In this document: piece by piece, positions 1 through 11,798 of the stretch
Position numbering within the stretch: position 1 is the first letter of the stretch
Layout: every line of letters starts with the position of its first letter
Assembly (NCBI RefSeq): GCF_933775445.1
Contig: NC_065874.1
Coordinates: 19,593,501 to 19,657,500 of the forward strand
Source of the DNA: Argentina anserina
Taxonomy: Eukaryota; Streptophyta; Magnoliopsida; Rosales; Rosaceae
Reading direction: 5' to 3'
Length of the DNA stretch: 64,000 nucleotides
The notes under the pieces: model-generated
Database searches by the model: none
What the model was told of the DNA's origin: nothing
What the model saw: the letters and a program-made list of their open reading frames with translations, nothing else
Made by a program: the position numbers and the translations under genes

Positions 1-1566
1 TGCATGAATGAGGCTTGGGTCCGCATCAATGAGTGTTTGCTTGACGAGTTATAGTTAAGCCTTTATAAAATCATAAGATCTCATGTGAATCGTGTGACAT
101 AGTTGGCATTCTACTTTAAAAAATGTGCTTGTCATGTGCATGATATTTCGGGTACCAACAACGGTTAACCAAAAAAGAGGCATTTTAACACATTAAAACT
201 TCATTGACTAGGACTTCACCAAATGGGTTTCCTCGGTGTGATCACGCATGATCGGTGACAAAAATAAGGTGATTTTAGATATGCAAACGACTTTCGGCAT
301 TCGCATCTTGGTAATGGGTCATCTCTTATGACATATTAGTGTTTTCGGTTTACCGGAAATTTCGATGGTCAGATGAAGTCCGAAATGGATGAAATTTTTA
401 TAGCGTCACTAAATATATATACCAATCATATCGGTTAGTGTCGATCGATCCCGAGAAAATTCATTCATATAGTTGTTTCATAATGCGATAGTTTTATTCT
501 AAACATAATAGAATATGCATGTATAATATTTTATTATTTTGTTGGCTTTTACAGGTAGGGCCTTGCAGCCCGGGCCGGGTTTCACACCTCTAAACTAAGT
601 CTGACCTTCTACCCACAAAAGCATGCTTTCTCGGGCTAAATGATGAGGCCTAGATTAGGGTGCTATTGTGAAATTACATTCTTACCCTTGCGAAAGCTTT
701 AATCAAATTTCGATGCTTAACTTTAGTAGATCATAACTTTCATATACGATACCCAAATTGTGAGTGTCACGTGTCTACAAACTCAATTTAGAGAGGTCTC
801 CATTTTTCATAAAGAAAAATTTCTTAAAACGTCGACAAATAACCAGTCAACATTTTTCGAAACTAAAGTAAAAAATCTAGGTAAAGTACTAATCTGGGTA
901 CCATTTACGGTCCAAATAACCTGCATACTGCTAAAGTAAGGTACATGTCGTAACAATGAAATTGGTCTAGTTAACTTCTCGAGGGTTTTTATTAAAATGA
1001 TCATTTCTCCCACAAAAAAAAACTATAGAGAAATTAAAAATTAATTATTATAATAATAAAAATAATAAGAAAAAAGAAGTAACACTGGAAGCTGTCTCTA
1101 TCTGGGTTTTCTCGCAAATTAATGATAAAAATACAGAGCCACCTGCTCTCTGAGAACTTTCTCACTATACTGGCACTACTGAGGTTTCAAGTAATTAATT
1201 ATCATTGGAGTGGCTGCTGCACCTTCCCCATCTCCATCACTTCTACTTGAAATTTCCTATTCCAGGAGGAGCAGTACATGTACATCAAGGATTTGAGGAC
1301 ACTTGTTTCTTCTGGCAGTCGGTAACTGTGTAAGTTGCTCGCTCCTGGAGCCCTGAAAGCTGTGAGTTTGAGCATTATATTCACCACACTCTTGCTTCTG
1401 TACTTTCACTCAGATTGTTGGAGTCGACTTGTTGGGTATCTTTGTCGTTCAATGTTTTAGTCCTGCTGCTGTTGACTCCAAATAATTTGGATTTTACCCT
1501 AAGTCTCTAAGGTGGAAATCTTTGAGTACCTTGATTTGCCTCAAATCTGATGCTGTTTGAGGAGTA
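1..1566. other. Non-coding DNA upstream of the receptor-kinase gene
   Basis: I see no convincing gene here. The reading frames are short and lack recognisable motifs. The stretch from about 1080 to 1566 lies directly upstream of the receptor-kinase start and probably holds its promoter and 5' untranslated region. It could include a 5'-UTR intron, since a pyrimidine-rich CAG occurs near 1414, but I cannot place the transcription start. Confidence 0.4.
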
Positions 1567-4500
1567 ATGCAGACAATCTGCTTCATGTTAATGTTGTTGG
1601 GAGTAGTTGCAGCATCAGGGCAGTCAGACTTCGAAGCACTCCTGGAGCTCAAAAGAGGCATTCAGAAAGACCCTTCTGGCCAGGTTCTTGTTTCATGGAA
1701 TTCCAAGTCCTTGGCTTCTGATGGATGCCCTATCAATTGGTTTGGGATAATCTGTAGTGATGGCCTTGTTACATCCATTTCTATTAACGACGTTGGTCTT
1801 GTTGGCGAGTTCAGTTTTTCGGCCATTGCTGGCCTTAAAGTGCTGCGCAATTTATCCCTTGCAAACAACCAGCTCACGGGGACTGTCTCCGAGGTTGCTC
1901 TGATTCATTCTCTAGTGCATTTAGATCTCTCAGGAAATTTATTTCACGGGTTAATTCCGTCCGGCTTAGCTAACTTGAAGCATTTAGCGGTTCTAAATCT
2001 GTCTTCAAACCAATTTGAAGGCATTTTTCCCTCTGGTTTTGGGAAACTTGAACAGCTGAGGTACATTGACGTTCGAGCTAATGCCTTGTCAGGGGATATC
2101 ATGACTGTTCTATCTCAAATGGGTAGCGTGGTCCATGTTGATCTAAGCAGCAACTTGTTCTCTGGTTCGTTGGATTTGGAAATTGGTAACTCCTCTTTTG
2201 TTTCTTCAGTTCAATATTTGAATGTGAGTCACAACTCCTTGGCCGGAGAGCTTTTTCCCCATGATGGAATGCCGTATTTTGATAGTCTGGAGGTGTTTGA
2301 TGCTAGTCATAATCATTTAGTTGGTCATATACCTTCCTTCAATTTTGTTGTCTCTCTCCGGATACTTCAGCTCGGAAGCAATCAGCTATCAGGTTCTCTA
2401 CCAGAAGCTCTGTTGCAAGGCACCTCAATGCTCTTGTCCGAATTGGATCTTAGTCTCAATCATCTTGAAGGTTCATCTCCTATATTGTCTTCTGATTTCA
2501 ACTTTGTTGAAGAGTTTCATGTAAACGTTTTCCTTTTTCACCTTATCTTTTTTTTTCTTGTCATTTAAAATTATTGTGTGGAATGGTCTGCTGAATCTAA
2601 TTTTTGCCTTCGAACTTGAAAATCCAAGTTGAAATAGCTGACTCAGTATCCCATCAAGTAATCTTTTAGTGAGTTTTATATGTTTTTGTTTATAAAATTG
2701 AAGCAAAACATACTAATTATTATTGGAATATCAATTGCTTTATAAAGTTTTTCTCTCATGTCATTGTCATAATTGGATGGTCATTTTTCCCTGCTATATT
2801 CCCATCTTTACCTGAAGTGATGATTGAAGTGTCCGCAAACTATCTGAAAGACTGGATATTAGGTTCTTAATATATATTTGGTCAGAGTGGGGTTTCTGTT
2901 TAGGCAAGGTGAATGCATGAACATGCTGAAAGAAGTGATGCTTTTAATGCGATATACATGTAATCATGGGGTTTCTGTTTATGTCAGTGTTGTACGAGAG
3001 CTACTGCTACGGTGGTCTGTTCAAATTTCTTGTGTGTGGTGTATCATGTTTTCTCCCCTGAAGTTACCAGCTTTTAAATGCTGTAACTATCAATTTTCAA
3101 ATGTAGTAATTGCATCATCTCTTTTCCCTGCCCATATGTTTCAAATGTACTAAATTTCCATCATGGCAGGTCCAGTAGGAAGCATAACCTCTGCAACTCT
3201 GAAGAAGGTGAATATATCTTCAAATAAATTATCAGGGTCCTTGCCGGCCAATGTTGGGCATTGTGCCATCCTAGACTTGAGTAATAATATGCTTACTGGT
3301 AACCTGTCCCGAATCCATAGTTGGGGAAATTACATGGAAGTTATGCAGCTGAGTTCTAATTCTTTGATAGGAAGCTTGCCTGCCGAAACATCCCAATTTT
3401 TAAGGCTAACTTCTTTTCAGATATCCAATAACTCATTAGAAGGTGCTCTTACATCAGTATTGGGTACATACCCAGAACTAAAAGTGATAGATCTTAGCTT
3501 CAACCGGCTACAAGGTTCTCTCCTTCCAAGCCTTTTCTCTTCAACAAAATTGACTGATCTAAACTTGTCAGGCAACAATTTTTCTGGTTCTATACCTATC
3601 CAGGAAGTTACAATTGGTTCTGCTCAAAATTTGAGCCTGGTGTCCCTTGATCTGTCAAATAATTCATTGAGTGGTCATTTGCCCCAAGAACTCACCAAGT
3701 TTCGTAGCTTAGAATATCTAAAACTGTCCATTAACAATTTTGAAGGTAGTATTCCTGAGAAGCTTCCAGAAGAACTGAAAGAATTCAACGTCTCATTGAA
3801 TAATCTTTCTGGTCTTGTACCTGAAAATTTAAGGCATTTCCCTGATTCAGCATTTTATCCAGGGAATTCCTTGCTGGTATTTCCTCATTCCATATCATCA
3901 CCAAACAATGTCCCAGATATGATTTCAAGAAGTCACAGGTCTCCTATAAAAGCTGCTATTAGAATTGCACTGATTGTAGGTTTGCTTGGTGGGGGAGCTA
4001 TTGTAGCCTTTTCATGCGTGATGATCTATTATAGAGCCAACTGTCAAGGATGTATAAAGAGCAGTCGAAAAGCAAGTCGTGAAAAGAATGGTGTTGCACC
4101 AGACAAAGCTGAAGACTCAAAATCTTCATACGGTTTGCATCAAGAGCCTTCCCCATCATCTGCTAAGGAGTCTACTCATGATGCCAGTGATACTTCATCA
4201 GGTATCGAGAAGTCTAAAAGATTGAGTCATCCTGAAACAGAAAAGCTAGAGGAAGGGGTATTTTCTCCCACATCTCTCTTATCGCCTTCAAACCCATCAC
4301 CTTCCAAAAGGCAACAACCATTCAGTAGTTCTGCTGTTCTCAACACTTGTTCCCCAGATAAATTGGCTGGTGATTTACATCTGTTTGATGGCTCCTTGGC
4401 TTTCACAGCAGAAGAGCTTTCATGTGCTCCAGCAGAAGCTATTGGAAGAAGTTGTCATGGAACAATGTACAAAGCAATGCTTGAGTCGGGTCATGTAATT

Positions 4501-6789
4501 GCTGTCAAATGGTTAAGGGAGGGAATAGCAAAAGGAAGGAAAGATTTTGCTAGAGAAGTAAAGAAACTGGGGAGCATCCGACATCCAAATCTAGTTTCTT
4601 TGCAGGGTTACTATTGGGGCCCAAAGGAGCATGAGAAACTTATTATATCAAATTATATCAATGCTGAATCTTTGGCCTTATATCTCCATGGTAAGCTCTT
4701 TGTGTTCAGTGTGTGCAGAATCTGAATAATTTTGCTCCCCTCCCTTGGTTTCACTAAATACCTTCCTATCTGCATGTTACTTGCACTTATTGTTAGAATG
4801 TTATATTACTTTACCTTGTGAGTTTTTTCTGGCATTTCATATCATCCATATGAAACTAGTAGCTGCATGATATTTACCTTGCGAGTTTTGTTTGACATTC
4901 CTTATCATCCATAAGACTACCAACATTTGCATATATACCAACACATGAATTATCTTATATTATCACCTGCTTCCTGCTTTTGACATTTCCAAGCTGTCCT
5001 GACCGCATCAAATCAAAAATTGCCTGAATGCTAATCAAACATTCATTCAATGAAAGGCTAGTTCTTTTAGTGGAGTATGATCTAAACTTCAAAAAGATAA
5101 CTTTTCCTGGCTGCACTAATTCTCTATTAGACATGCAATTTCAAACAAAATTTGATGATAGTGTGAGCTTGGATACATTGCTGGCTACACTGAAGTGACT
5201 ACGTAACTTGATACTAGCCATTTAAGGAGTTGTTTTCTTCTGTTTTACATATACAGCAATTTAAAAATTCAACAAATTGACTTTTGAAGTGGTAGGTTGT
5301 CATTTTCAAGTCTTCAAGTGTAGAGATCATAGTAATTTTTACTCTCTTTTTATTTGATTTTTTTATTGTAAGTCTTTCAAGTAGATGTGACACCAGACCA
5401 GCTGGATGGACAGTTAGGCCATCCCCTTTTAGCCCTTATCTAATGCCTTTTAACCCTTAACTTAAATGGGTTGGAGATGGAGAGTTCTAAATTAGAGCCT
5501 TTTAACCCTTAACTTGGGTCGGTTGGCGATGACCTTAGTGTATCTTACAAAAACTCTGGAACTCAATTGTAACTTCTGGATTCATTTTATTCTATTTGTT
5601 TGGAAGCTCTGGATCCATGTCATTCTATTTTTTCGAAGAAGCTCTTTGGTCATTCTAATATTTACTGTTTGTTTATCAACTCCACTCGTGGATCAAGTGT
5701 CCATTAATGTTATGTTTGTTTAGATCACAAGAAACCATTTGTTATAGTGCTTACAATAACCTTTCAGTAAACTTTGTGCCATTATTTAGTTCATTAGCAT
5801 ATTCTGTGGTCTTAAAACCATGTTTTTACATTTTGAGATGCTTAGTGTGAACAAAAGTAATGCAGTAGACTTGTTCAATCTTTGATTTTGTTGATTCTGA
5901 CTGTTAGTGAATTATTGATCAACTAAAACTTAATGCGGTACCACAAAGAAAGACTTATTTGTTTCATTTGAACAACACTCTTACATACATATAAATGTAT
6001 TATACATCCCTCACTTAAGCTGAGCATTTATGAATGGTGGAGAGGACACCTTTCTGATATTTTACATTTGTTTTCATTTTAGTCCTTTTATTTTTTACTT
6101 AATTCCTGCTCTTATTTACTATTTTTGTTGTTTTGGTCAGACCTTAACTTTATCCCTGCTCTAACCTGATTTTTCTGATATTTTATGTGAGTTTTGCAGA
6201 AGTCGAGCATAGGCAACTCTCCCCATTGTCTCTTGAGGAACGGCTCAAAGTTTCTATAGATGTTGCCAGATGTCTGAACTACCTCCATAACGAGAAGGCG
6301 ATTCCCCATGGCAACCTAAAATCTACAAATATTCTACTAGAAGCTCCCAACCACAATGCATACCTTACAGATTATAGTATCCACCGAATATTGACTCCAG
6401 CTGGAACCACTGAACAAGTTCTGAACGCAGGTGCTCTTGGCTATCGGCCCCCTGAATTTGCTAATTCAAGTAGACCCTGCCCCTCATTGAAGAGTGATGT
6501 CTATGCATTTGGAGTAATCATGTTGGAACTCCTGACGGGAAAGAGTTCTGGGGAGATTGTTTCTGGCATACCAGGTGTGGTTGATCTGACAGATTGGGTG
6601 AGATTCTTGGTAGAAGGAAACCGTTCTTTTGAATGCCTTGACAGACTGATATTGGAAAATCACAGTTCTAAGTACTCGCCTAGAGTTCTTGATGGTTTGC
6701 TGCAGGTGGCTTTAAGATGTACCCTTCCAGCATCAGAGAGACCAGACATTAAAACTGTTTTTGAAGACCTTTCGAGAATAGTGTACTAA
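1567..6789 (+). CDS. LRR receptor-like pseudokinase (At5g10020-like)
   Basis: Three exons join in frame: 1567-2470, 3170-4690 and 6200-6789, giving 1004 residues with GT-AG introns. Residues 1-18 look like a signal peptide. An LRR N-terminal cap and a long run of leucine-rich repeats fill residues 20 to about 520. A single membrane span lies near 564-589, followed by a Ser/Pro-rich juxtamembrane part and a kinase-like domain from about 715. The VAVK-type lysine is kept (VIAVKW, residue 748). The catalytic loop reads HGN instead of HRD (845-847) and the metal-binding loop reads DYS instead of DFG (867-869), so phosphotransfer is unlikely. The layout and length match the plant LRR-RLK group containing Arabidopsis At5g10020 (about 1048 residues), annotated as probable inactive kinases at the plasma membrane. 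The ligand is unknown. The 3015-nt frame has no interruption. Confidence 0.93.
4810..4935. repeat. 63-bp tandem duplication in intron 2 of the receptor-kinase gene
   Basis: Two diverged copies of a block starting TTTACCTTG begin at 4810 and 4873, 63 bp apart. Both contain a GAGTTTT core and an ATCATCCATA stretch. It lies inside the 1509-bp second intron (4691-6199). Confidence 0.6.
5446..5533. repeat. 52-bp tandem duplication in intron 2 of the receptor-kinase gene
   Basis: The string CCTTTTAACCCTTAACTT occurs at 5446 and again at 5498, each followed by a GG(G/T)TTGG(A/C)GATG-like segment. This is a second local tandem duplication in the same intron. Confidence 0.6.
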
Positions 6790-7870
6790 AGGGCGCGCTC
6801 AGGTAGAAACTTTTTCTTTAGCACTAACACCATACATCAATTCTTCTGCTTTTCTTTTACGTCTAATTATTTTTTTGAATTTCTTCTATGATTGTCTGAT
6901 TATATCTGCCAAATGATATGCTGTAATGATAAAGACGTTAAGGCTACTATTTTAAGTAATAAGCTCTTTGTAAATGAGTGGGGTTAATCATTTTCATTCA
7001 CCCTGCTCCGTCATATGATTTCATATGGGGGAATCTCTCCCTAATATATGTAATTCAACTTTTGTACCGTCAAATACATACCCCGTGTGCCCAAGTATAA
7101 ATCTAACTTAATATGTAAGTAACTTCAAAAGTGGCAGACACGTTTTTCGCCCATCAAAACTTTATAGTAAATAGGTTTCAATCACTAGTCACAACTTTTC
7201 CTCTCTCGGGGTTTTTGTCTGTCTAACAACGATTTCCATCATTTCTCAGTCAACGTTTTCCATCACGATGATGACCTTGGTTTCTGCTTGGTGGCACGGG
7301 AAATACTATCTTTCTCATTTATCAAAGTTTTGTCGCAAATCAACAGGAAATGTAATGTGTGGGATCGCCTGATTTGGGCATTCTGAGTTTTTCGGTTCTT
7401 TCTTGTTGTTATTCAAGATATTTCCATTGTAGACTTCTTTTTTTAAAGGGTCCTTTTTAAAAATATAATGTTTGGTAAAAGAAATGCAACGTGTGCATAA
7501 TAGAATATATGCGTCTAGTGCTGAGCTCACATACGGAAAAAGGATGGTGTGTGGTGTGTTGGGAAGAAGAAATGAAACGCGTGACAACTGCCATTTACTC
7601 GGCAATCACACACCAAAACGCTGTAGTCTTCCCACACGCGCACATCACCATAGAGTATTTAAAAACACACGCCCGCTCTCTCTCATTGACTCATTCATTC
7701 CAATTCATTGTCTTTCTTTCTTGCCTTCTCATATATACTTCTTCGATCTTGACATCCAACAATGAACTGTACCCACCCCATTCATATCCACATCGCTCCT
7801 TACCTGATCACTTTACATTTTTTGCTAATCCAACTCGATCAACACAGACTCGGTCACTCTACCTAAATCC

Positions 7871-7913
<43 letters not shown>

Positions 7914-8552
7914 TTCCCTACATATTCATCTACTTCGGTCCATTCTTCAATCTAGCTCTCTGCCCCCTCGCTTCTTCATTTGGGTTTCTATCACCTATCT
8001 TGAGGTAAATCCCCCATCTCCAATTCTAGTTCTTTCTTGATTCCTTCATATACAATCTAGCTCATTTGCTCATCCATCATGATCGATTATTCTTGCTTCA
8101 TATTAACTGTGTGTTAACCATGCATCCTATAACTCCGGCCATGATTTCTCGAAATTTCCGTTATCAAGTCTTAATAATTTGTATGTTTGCATTCTGGATC
8201 TTCATTCCCCTCTAAATTAAACATATTCTCTCTTTTCTTCTTTTTATATTTGGTTACAAAACATATGATTTTCTTGTTTCAACACAAGGTGCACCCCACT
8301 TCGAATTCACACCATTTTCTTCGTAAGTATCAGTTTCTTAACATATATATACATATTTAAAGGAGCGTAGAAATTATTCGTGTTTACCCGTTTCTGGTAA
8401 TTTATGCTCAAAAATCCATTCTAATCAATGCCTAAATAATAATCCCTGTTTGGTTTTTGTTCCAAACATTCCAGATATACCCTCATCTCACGCGGGGTAG
8501 CTAGCTAGGTTTCAGTGTAAGGAGCTAAGTACAAAGCGCCTGTCTGCCGCAA
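6790..8552. other. Intergenic region and NHL gene upstream region
   Basis: It holds the 3' UTR of the receptor-kinase gene and the promoter and leader of the NHL gene. I see no further gene. Open frames at 7472-7955 run through pyrimidine-rich leader-like DNA and an AT dinucleotide tract, and look accidental. The stretch from 7980 to 8480 contains a GGTAAAT after TCTTGA (about 8003), so a 5'-UTR intron is possible but not proven. Confidence 0.45.
7874..7910. repeat. (TA)n microsatellite
   Basis: A 37-bp uninterrupted TA tract about 640 bp upstream of the NHL start codon. It is a likely length-polymorphic locus. Confidence 0.95.
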
Positions 8553-9320
8553 ATGGCCGACCGTGTCCACCCATGCGGCGACGCCTCCCAAACGGCGCCG
8601 CTGCATGCTTCCAACAACCCTCAGCCGGGGACCTACGTCGTCCAAATCCCCAAGGACCAAATCTACCGCGTCCCCCCGCCGGAGAACGCCACCCTCTACG
8701 ACAAGTATACCCGCCAAAAGCCTCGCCACAACTGCTGTCGTTCCTGCCTCTGCTGGCTCCTTTTCACCGTCGCCTCTCTCCTCCTCCTCTCCGCCATCGC
8801 CGCTGTCGTCTTCTACCTCGTCGTTCGTCCCGAGTCCCCCAACTACTCGGTGCAGAAAATCTCATTCAAGGGTTTCAACCTCACCGCCGCCTCCTCGCCG
8901 TCGTCAACGGTGCCGCAACAGGTAGACGTGGCCGTGCGCGCAGAGAACCCCAACAGAAAAATGGGCATCTACTACGAGCGGGACAGCTCGGCCAACGTGG
9001 TGTACACTGACATCAAGCTGTGTGACGGCGCTCTGCCGGCGTTTTATCAGCCGCCGAAGAATGTGACGGAGCTGGAGACGGCGCTGACGGGGACGGGGAT
9101 CAGGCTGACGAGCGCGGCGCGTGAAGGGCTGGTGGAGGCGCAGAGGCAAGGCATGGTGGCGTTGAAGTTGCATGTCCGAGCGCCCGCTAGAATCAAAGTG
9201 GGGTCCATAAAGTCGTGGAAGATCACCGTTAAAGTTGACTGTGGCATAACGGTAAATAAGCTGGCCCCAGAGGCCAAGATTGTGTCCAAAGACTGCAACT
9301 ATGGTGTGGATCTTTGGTAG
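8553..9320 (+). CDS. NDR1/HIN1-like (NHL) protein, LEA_2 domain
   Basis: Intronless, 255 residues, starting MADRVHPC and ending at TAG 9318-9320. Residues 27-45 hold the conserved YVVQIPKDQIYRVPPPEN segment typical of the NHL6/NHL25 group. Then come a basic Cys-rich stretch, one hydrophobic span at about 68-91, and an extracellular or apoplastic LEA_2 domain from about 110 to 240 with the AENPN and GIYYE motifs of this family. NHL proteins are type II membrane proteins at the plasma membrane, linked to pathogen and abscisic-acid or drought responses. The specific role here is inferred by family only. The ATG is chosen because the family start MADRVHP is conserved. The coding region is markedly GC-rich compared with its AT-rich surroundings. 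Confidence 0.93.
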   Translation: MADRVHPCGDASQTAPLHASNNPQPGTYVVQIPKDQIYRVPPPENATLYDKYTRQKPRHNCCRSCLCWLLFTVASLLLLSAIAAVVFYLVVRPESPNYSVQKISFKGFNLTAASSPSSTVPQQVDVAVRAENPNRKMGIYYERDSSANVVYTDIKLCDGALPAFYQPPKNVTELETALTGTGIRLTSAAREGLVEAQRQGMVALKLHVRAPARIKVGSIKSWKITVKVDCGITVNKLAPEAKIVSKDCNYGVDLW

Positions 9321-9507
9321 AGTTGTTTTTCTAGACAGAACCAAATTGTTGATTCATTCTATTATTTTTGTATATTGGTTCTCATTTCTCTTGCTTATCA
9401 CACTGGTTTTCCAATTTTTGATGATTATTTGGGATTAGAGACGACTTATGGTTTTTCATTTCTTGTTTTGACAACAAATTTAATCTGCAGGGGGTATATG
9501 GAAAATT

Positions 9508-9639
9508 CTAGTATATATCATTGTATGCTATACATTTCATATCCGACGGTCAATATTGTTTTGTGAGTGGAGTCAGAAAAATAACATTTGTTGTCAACCG
9601 TTGGATGTGGGATGTATAACATACATTGATGTATAGTAG
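9508..9639. mobile_element. Short hairpin MITE candidate (132 bp)
   Basis: The left end (CTAGTATATATCATTGTATG) and the reverse complement of the right end (CTACTATACATCAATGTATG) align. Similarity continues inward for about 50 bp through a CCGACGGTCAA / CCAACGGTTGA block, so the element is nearly one imperfect hairpin. ATT lies on both flanks and may be a 3-bp target duplication, but this is weak. The superfamily is not assigned. Confidence 0.6.
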
Positions 9640-9820
9640 ATTAACTCATACGGATTGGTATACTTAAATTGTGAAGAGTATTACGGAAGTATGAGCAGAC
9701 AATACAAGATACATGCGACTGATGCGAGTCGAAATATTGAAAAACATACCAAACAACATACAGAAACTAAAACCTCAATCTCTCGTTGCACTGTATTGTT
9801 GAGTTCATTTTCCCTTTTTT

Positions 9821-9837
9821 AAGTCAATCATTTAGTT
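9821..9837. repeat. Target-site duplication, LINE left copy
   Basis: AAGTCAATCATTTAGTT, 17 bp, identical to 10421-10437. Confidence 0.9.
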
Positions 9838-10420
9838 TTTTTTTAAGGAGAGAAATTCATTAAAACGAAAAACCTCTAGAACAACCATAGTTACAATATC
9901 AAAGAGCAAAGCTCTTGTGGCCTCCTTTGGTACTCCCTCAATCCAACAAGCTGGAGAGGAATGTCCAAGTTCGGCAATGGCATCAGCTACAAAGTTAGCT
10001 TCTCTATGAATATGTTTAAAGCTAATACAATCAAAGCTAGAGGATAAATGTTTAATGTCTCGAACGATCTTGAGTAATCTCCATGAGGGTTGTATAACTC
10101 CATTAACCGCACCTCGGTCCATCGCAGCCAACAAACTAGATCTGATGGCAAGGGCCTCAGTAATTGTACAGAAATACTACCAAAAGAAGAAGCAGCAGCA
10201 AACAAAGGTTGGCCATCTTTTCCACGCAGAATAAAGCCTCCAGCCGCAGAGTCATCACGAACTGAACCGTCAAAATTTATCTTGATGATGCTCCTAGAAG
10301 GTCTATGCCACATAATATTGGTGGTAGGATTTGAAGTGGAAACCCTACTAGGAGCAGCCTGGAAATGTTTAGCAGTAGCAAGGAAATTTGCAGCACCATA
10401 ACTCACAGCATGAGGATTAG
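9838..10420 (-). mobile_element. 5'-truncated LINE (non-LTR retrotransposon) insertion
   Basis: A 583-bp insertion flanked by a perfect 17-bp direct repeat. Read on the minus strand, it ends in a poly(A) tract (T run on the plus strand from 9836) right at the left duplication. It carries the terminal RNase H domain of a plant LINE. Variable-length target duplication, a 3' poly(A) and 5' truncation are the hallmarks of target-primed reverse transcription. Confidence 0.9.
9845..10420 (-). pseudogene. RNase H (RVT_3-like) fragment of a LINE, frameshifted
   Basis: The frame entering from 10420 encodes a typical plant LINE RNase H start: KINFDGSVRDDSAAGGFILR, with the first catalytic Asp in FDGS. 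The downstream half lies in a second frame (ORF below 10134), with the late motifs HIHREANFVADAIAELG, including the conserved Asp of the last block. One indel near 10140-10170 separates the two. The reverse transcriptase and endonuclease parts are absent. It is non-functional as it stands. Confidence 0.85.
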
Positions 10421-10437
10421 AAGTCAATCATTTAGTT
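10421..10437. repeat. Target-site duplication, LINE right copy
   Basis: Second copy of the 17-bp duplication. Confidence 0.9.
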
Positions 10438-11798
10438 GGTACATTCTGCTTGTGGATTACATGATCAGGGATATGGTTAATTTTGATCGATGATATATAT
10501 CGTTTTTTAAGATAGCCAGTAAGTAGACATTTCAAACAGTAATCAAATCTTAGATGGTGCTGCCTTGTGTTGTTGTATGCGCCACCCGTCTCTGAAGTTG
10601 GAACATTGGGTAACTAGGGGCAAACGATCAGTATCGATCAGTTACATACTCTGCATGTATTTTAAGCTAACCGATCGAAACCCCATGAAATGCTTGGATT
10701 GTATCTTGTACTGTTAGCTACCAAAACCGGTTTTGGTGGACTAAGCTTAGAATCCAAGTTATCTGTGTCACATTTGATGAAAAGATCAAGATATGAGAGA
10801 GAATAGTTGAAACATTGAGGCAAATCAAACAAATCTGCAGAAATTGTATGATATTATATATATCAATATCTTTCATGTTCGTCTCAATCGCCTGCATAGA
10901 TGACAAAATCATATAACTGAACAAATTTTCTGTTACCTGATATATTATTTCATTTTGATTTTGAATGGCTATCGCTCTTAGTATACATGTATGCATGTTT
11001 CTCCTCTTTTTTTTCTTTGTTACTTGGGAAATGGTCTTATTGGCTTTAATAAATCGTTCAATAACCAATAAGATTACGTGGACCTTCTGTCTGAAATATA
11101 ATGTTTCATGTTTCTATGATGAAAAAGACCCGTTATTGACTAGTTCAGGAGACTTGGCCGACAGATTATTCATTATATTAGCTTGAGATTATTCATTTCT
11201 GATTCATTATATTAGCCTTAGCAAATGTCAAGAATTGAATAAACATGTTTCTTGGCTCCAGCAACATCTATCAAACAAACAAAAAAAAGAAAACTACTGC
11301 CAGTAAACCCACAGGTAAACCTCGTGTTAGTTGACTGGATAACTCTGGACTAGAATATGCGAATATGCAAAGGACACAAAAACTGATTAACAAAAGTGAC
11401 ATATATGAGCAGAGTTATGAAAGGATGAAGTGATGAACTATGCCTGGGAACACCATGGATTCATCAGTATCTCAAGTAGCAGTGAGAATCATAGTTTCAA
11501 CCACAACAAAAAGCTATACAATTCTTTTGTATGTTACATACTAGGCTCTCCCTTGCTACCAACCCCTGTAATTACACCTATACCATATATTAACCCCTTG
11601 CACTTACAATGGATGCTAGCTGCTACAAATTTATTAACTCCATTATTTTTATATTCCACTTCGACCCCACGACAAACTTGGAGTCGAATCACATTTATTT
11701 TTCTCATACAAATTCCATATCCGAATATCCAATTCGAAATTGTATCCAAAACTGCTCTTATGTTTTTCTTTGTTTCCCAACCCCCGGCACTGAATCCA
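10438..11798. other. Intergenic region without a recognised gene
   Basis: AT-rich DNA downstream of the NHL gene and 3' of the convergent DUF630/DUF632 gene. Small frames on both strands lack motifs. The part from about 11500 to 11798 is probably the 3' UTR of the minus-strand gene. Confidence 0.5.

Noticed and set aside
7472..7955. Two overlapping plus-strand frames of 97 and 154 codons upstream of the NHL gene
   Set aside because: They run through promoter/leader DNA and a TA microsatellite (an IYIYIY run), with no motif or codon bias.
8563..9344. Other long frames overlapping the NHL gene on both strands
   Set aside because: They are shadows caused by high GC content; only the NHL frame shows a conserved family.
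10090..10401. Plus-strand 103-codon frame
   Set aside because: It lies antisense to the LINE RNase H remnant.
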